From the NCBI RefSeq assembly GCF_001399685.1, contig NZ_JTHN01000009.1, positions 1-53,729 of the forward strand: DNA of 53,729 bases, read 5' to 3'. Each line of letters begins with the position of its first letter. The first letter of the stretch is position 1. Below are positions 52,321-53,729 of the stretch, piece by piece. The DNA comes from Paenibacillus sp. A3. Its GTDB lineage: Bacteria > Bacillota > Bacilli > Paenibacillales > NBRC-103111. Position numbers and translations under genes: made by a program. The notes beneath the pieces are model-generated. The model was not told the origin of the DNA. It searched no databases and saw only the letters and a program-made list of their open reading frames with translations.

Positions 52321-53729
52321 CTACGAAAGCGTCGGATTTAACTGGCGGGTCTCCTGAATCACTTTTTTTACGATAGTACGGAGAACCTTGGCGTTTTCCT
52401 CGATAAATCCGGGGTCGAGCACCACATCGTGACTTCCGACGACTTCATATTCGGCATAATGGTTCTGCGTGGCCTGCCGCCATAATAAGGCATCATCCGG
52501 AGCAGCGATTCCCGCAGCCGAACCTCCGGCAACCAAAGCGTGAATGTTCGCTTGAACGGCTCCGGTATTGAGGAGCTCATTCCGGTACAAGGCATAGGCG
52601 TACATTTTGTTTTTCACTTTTTCCCGAGCGGACGGTTCCGTCAGGTAGGATTTGTATGTGTCGGAAAGTCCATCCAGTATTTGCTCGATTTGATCGGACG
52701 TTCCCTCCGGCGAAGATTTGATCGTTTCCGTACGCCTTAACGCATCGATCATAATAATATCCGACACTTGGTATCCCCGGTTCTCCATAGCCTTGGCCAC
52801 CTCGAACGCCAGATTGCCTCCGATCGAATAACCCAGGAAGATATAAGGCCCTTGCTCTTGAATACTCCGAATGGAATCGATATATTGCTCCAGCATGTCC
52901 TCGTGAGAAGAACGATCCCCGATAAACTCCAGACCGTAGACGACACAATGATTTTCAAGCTGCCTTGCCATTTCGTAATACCCGATGCCGTATCCCGCCA
53001 ACGGAGGGAAGCAGAAAACATTGACCGGTCCTTTCTCGTTCAAGCGTACAATGTCGTTCTCCTCGCTGCCAAACGCCTTTTCCGCCTCGCGCTTGCCGAT
53101 TTCATGAGCCATAGCTTCGACGGTCGGCATTTTAAACACCGTATGCAGAGGAACTTGAACGTCCAATTCCACCGAAACCTTCTGGAGCATTTGCAGTACT
53201 TTTAAGGAATGTCCGCCAAGATCGAAGAAGTTATCCTGAACCCCAATGTTCGGAAGTCCGAGCACCTCCTGCCAAATTTCCGTCAACCGGGCTTCCAGCG
53301 ACGTGCGCGGAGCTACGTATTCCATCCCCGTCGGGACGCTTCCTTCGGGCGCAGGCAGCGCTTTGCGGTCGATCTTTCCATTCGGCGTCAGCGGCATCCG
53401 CTCCACCTGCACAAAGTACGACGGGATCATATAGGCCGGTATTTCCCGCGACAGTGCCGCTCTGAGTTCGCTTACCGTCAGGGATCGGGCTGCCAGGAAA
53501 TATGCGCATAACTGCTTCGCGCCGCTTTCGTCCTCCCGTGCCAGAACGATCGCCTCTTGTACAGGCTCCACCTTCAAGAGCTGCGCTTCCACCTCGCCCA
53601 GCTCGATCCGGTACCCCCGGATTTTCACCTGATGGTCGATCCGGCCCATATATTCGATCGTTCCGTCCGGCAGCCAGCGGGCCAAATCGCCCGTCTTGTA
53701 CATCCGTCCGCCAATCTCGTACGGATTCG
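52321..53729 (-). CDS. Non-ribosomal peptide synthetase, C-terminal A-PCP-TE end (cut by window)
   Basis: The frame is open to the right edge, so the N-terminus and earlier modules are missing. What is present: the end of an adenylation domain ([39 protein letters not shown]), a peptidyl carrier domain with the phosphopantetheine Ser in LGGHSLK, and a terminal thioesterase (GYSIGG with Ser nucleophile and GSHDVV with His). The TE releases the finished peptide by hydrolysis or cyclisation, so this is the last module of an assembly line transcribed leftward. Product cannot be told from one partial A domain. Confidence 0.92.
   Translation of the reverse strand, partial: NPYEIGGRMYKTGDLARWLPDGTIEYMGRIDHQVKIRGYRIELGEVEAQLLKVEPVQEAIVLAREDESGAKQLCAYFLAARSLTVSELRAALSREIPAYMIPSYFVQVERMPLTPNGKIDRKALPAPEGSVPTGMEYVAPRTSLEARLTEIWQEVLGLPNIGVQDNFFDLGGHSLKVLQMLQKVSVELDVQVPLHTVFKMPTVEAMAHEIGKREAEKAFGSEENDIVRLNEKGPVNVFCFPPLAGYGIGYYEMARQLENHCVVYGLEFIGDRSSHEDMLEQYIDSIRSIQEQGPYIFLGYSIGGNLAFEVAKAMENRGYQVSDIIMIDALRRTETIKSSPEGTSDQIEQILDGLSDTYKSYLTEPSAREKVKNKMYAYALYRNELLNTGAVQANIHALVAGGSAAGIAAPDDALLWRQATQNHYAEYEVVGSHDVVLDPGFIEENAKVLRTIVKKVIQETRQLNPTLS

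Overview
The window looks like a chromosome segment of a Gram-positive Firmicute, most likely Paenibacillus or a close relative. This rests on strong AGGAGG-type ribosome binding sites, many lipoproteins with Bacillus-type lipoboxes, sigma-A promoters, a MecA_N-type penicillin-binding protein, glycerate kinase and Bacillus-type pyridoxine kinase genes, and the end of a non-ribosomal peptide synthetase. Assignments come from reading motifs; no database search was possible.

Positions 1-41.5 kb, all on the minus strand, form one large cluster that reads as a contractile injection system resembling a type VI secretion system (T6SS), in an organism with no outer membrane. It starts at a near-consensus promoter (41553-41582) and runs leftward. 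The order is a 736-residue sheath-like protein, an Hcp-like tube protein, a DnaJ-domain protein, two FHA proteins, an active PP2C phosphatase, a degenerate PP2C joined to a membrane helix and TPR-like repeats, three unrecognised proteins that could form a baseplate (423, 232 and 257 residues), a SAP-Hsp70 fusion and a DUF3829 lipoprotein. A divergent von Willebrand A membrane protein (41870-43891) and a nearby serine/threonine kinase (44580-45521) probably belong to it. Kinase, phosphatase and FHA proteins together resemble the threonine-phosphorylation switch of T6SS. No ClpV-type ATPase and no TssJLM membrane complex is visible.

Left of 27.8 kb lie two payload islands. Each begins with the same pair of small genes (27123-27758 with 26572-27096, and 13763-14374 with 13217-13744). 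Each then carries VgrG-like spikes, a DUF4280 PAAR-like tip, toxins, and one or more lipoproteins after most toxins. All six toxins appear to attack peptidoglycan: NlpC/P60 plus SleB-like, N-acetylmuramidase-like, M15 peptidase on a VgrG, NlpC/P60 on a VgrG, C39-like on a PAAR-like tip, and a transglycosylase-like enzyme. Two shared helical leader modules recur, a GGTI repeat and a PxWA repeat. The lipoproteins sit where the toxins act and are probable immunity proteins. Two have a DxNxDGxxD calcium-type loop like the lysozyme-inhibiting XAC2610 family. The lipoprotein stretches are more AT-rich, and two are frameshifted, as expected of a rapidly changing arsenal.

Positions 43.9-53.7 kb are mostly ordinary chromosome: a tandem-repeat spacer, the kinase, a PBP, glycerate kinase, pyridoxine kinase, a TetR regulator divergent from a small membrane protein, a chromosomal ANT(4')-like aminoglycoside nucleotidyltransferase preceded by a possible leader peptide, and the terminal A-PCP-TE end of an NRPS.
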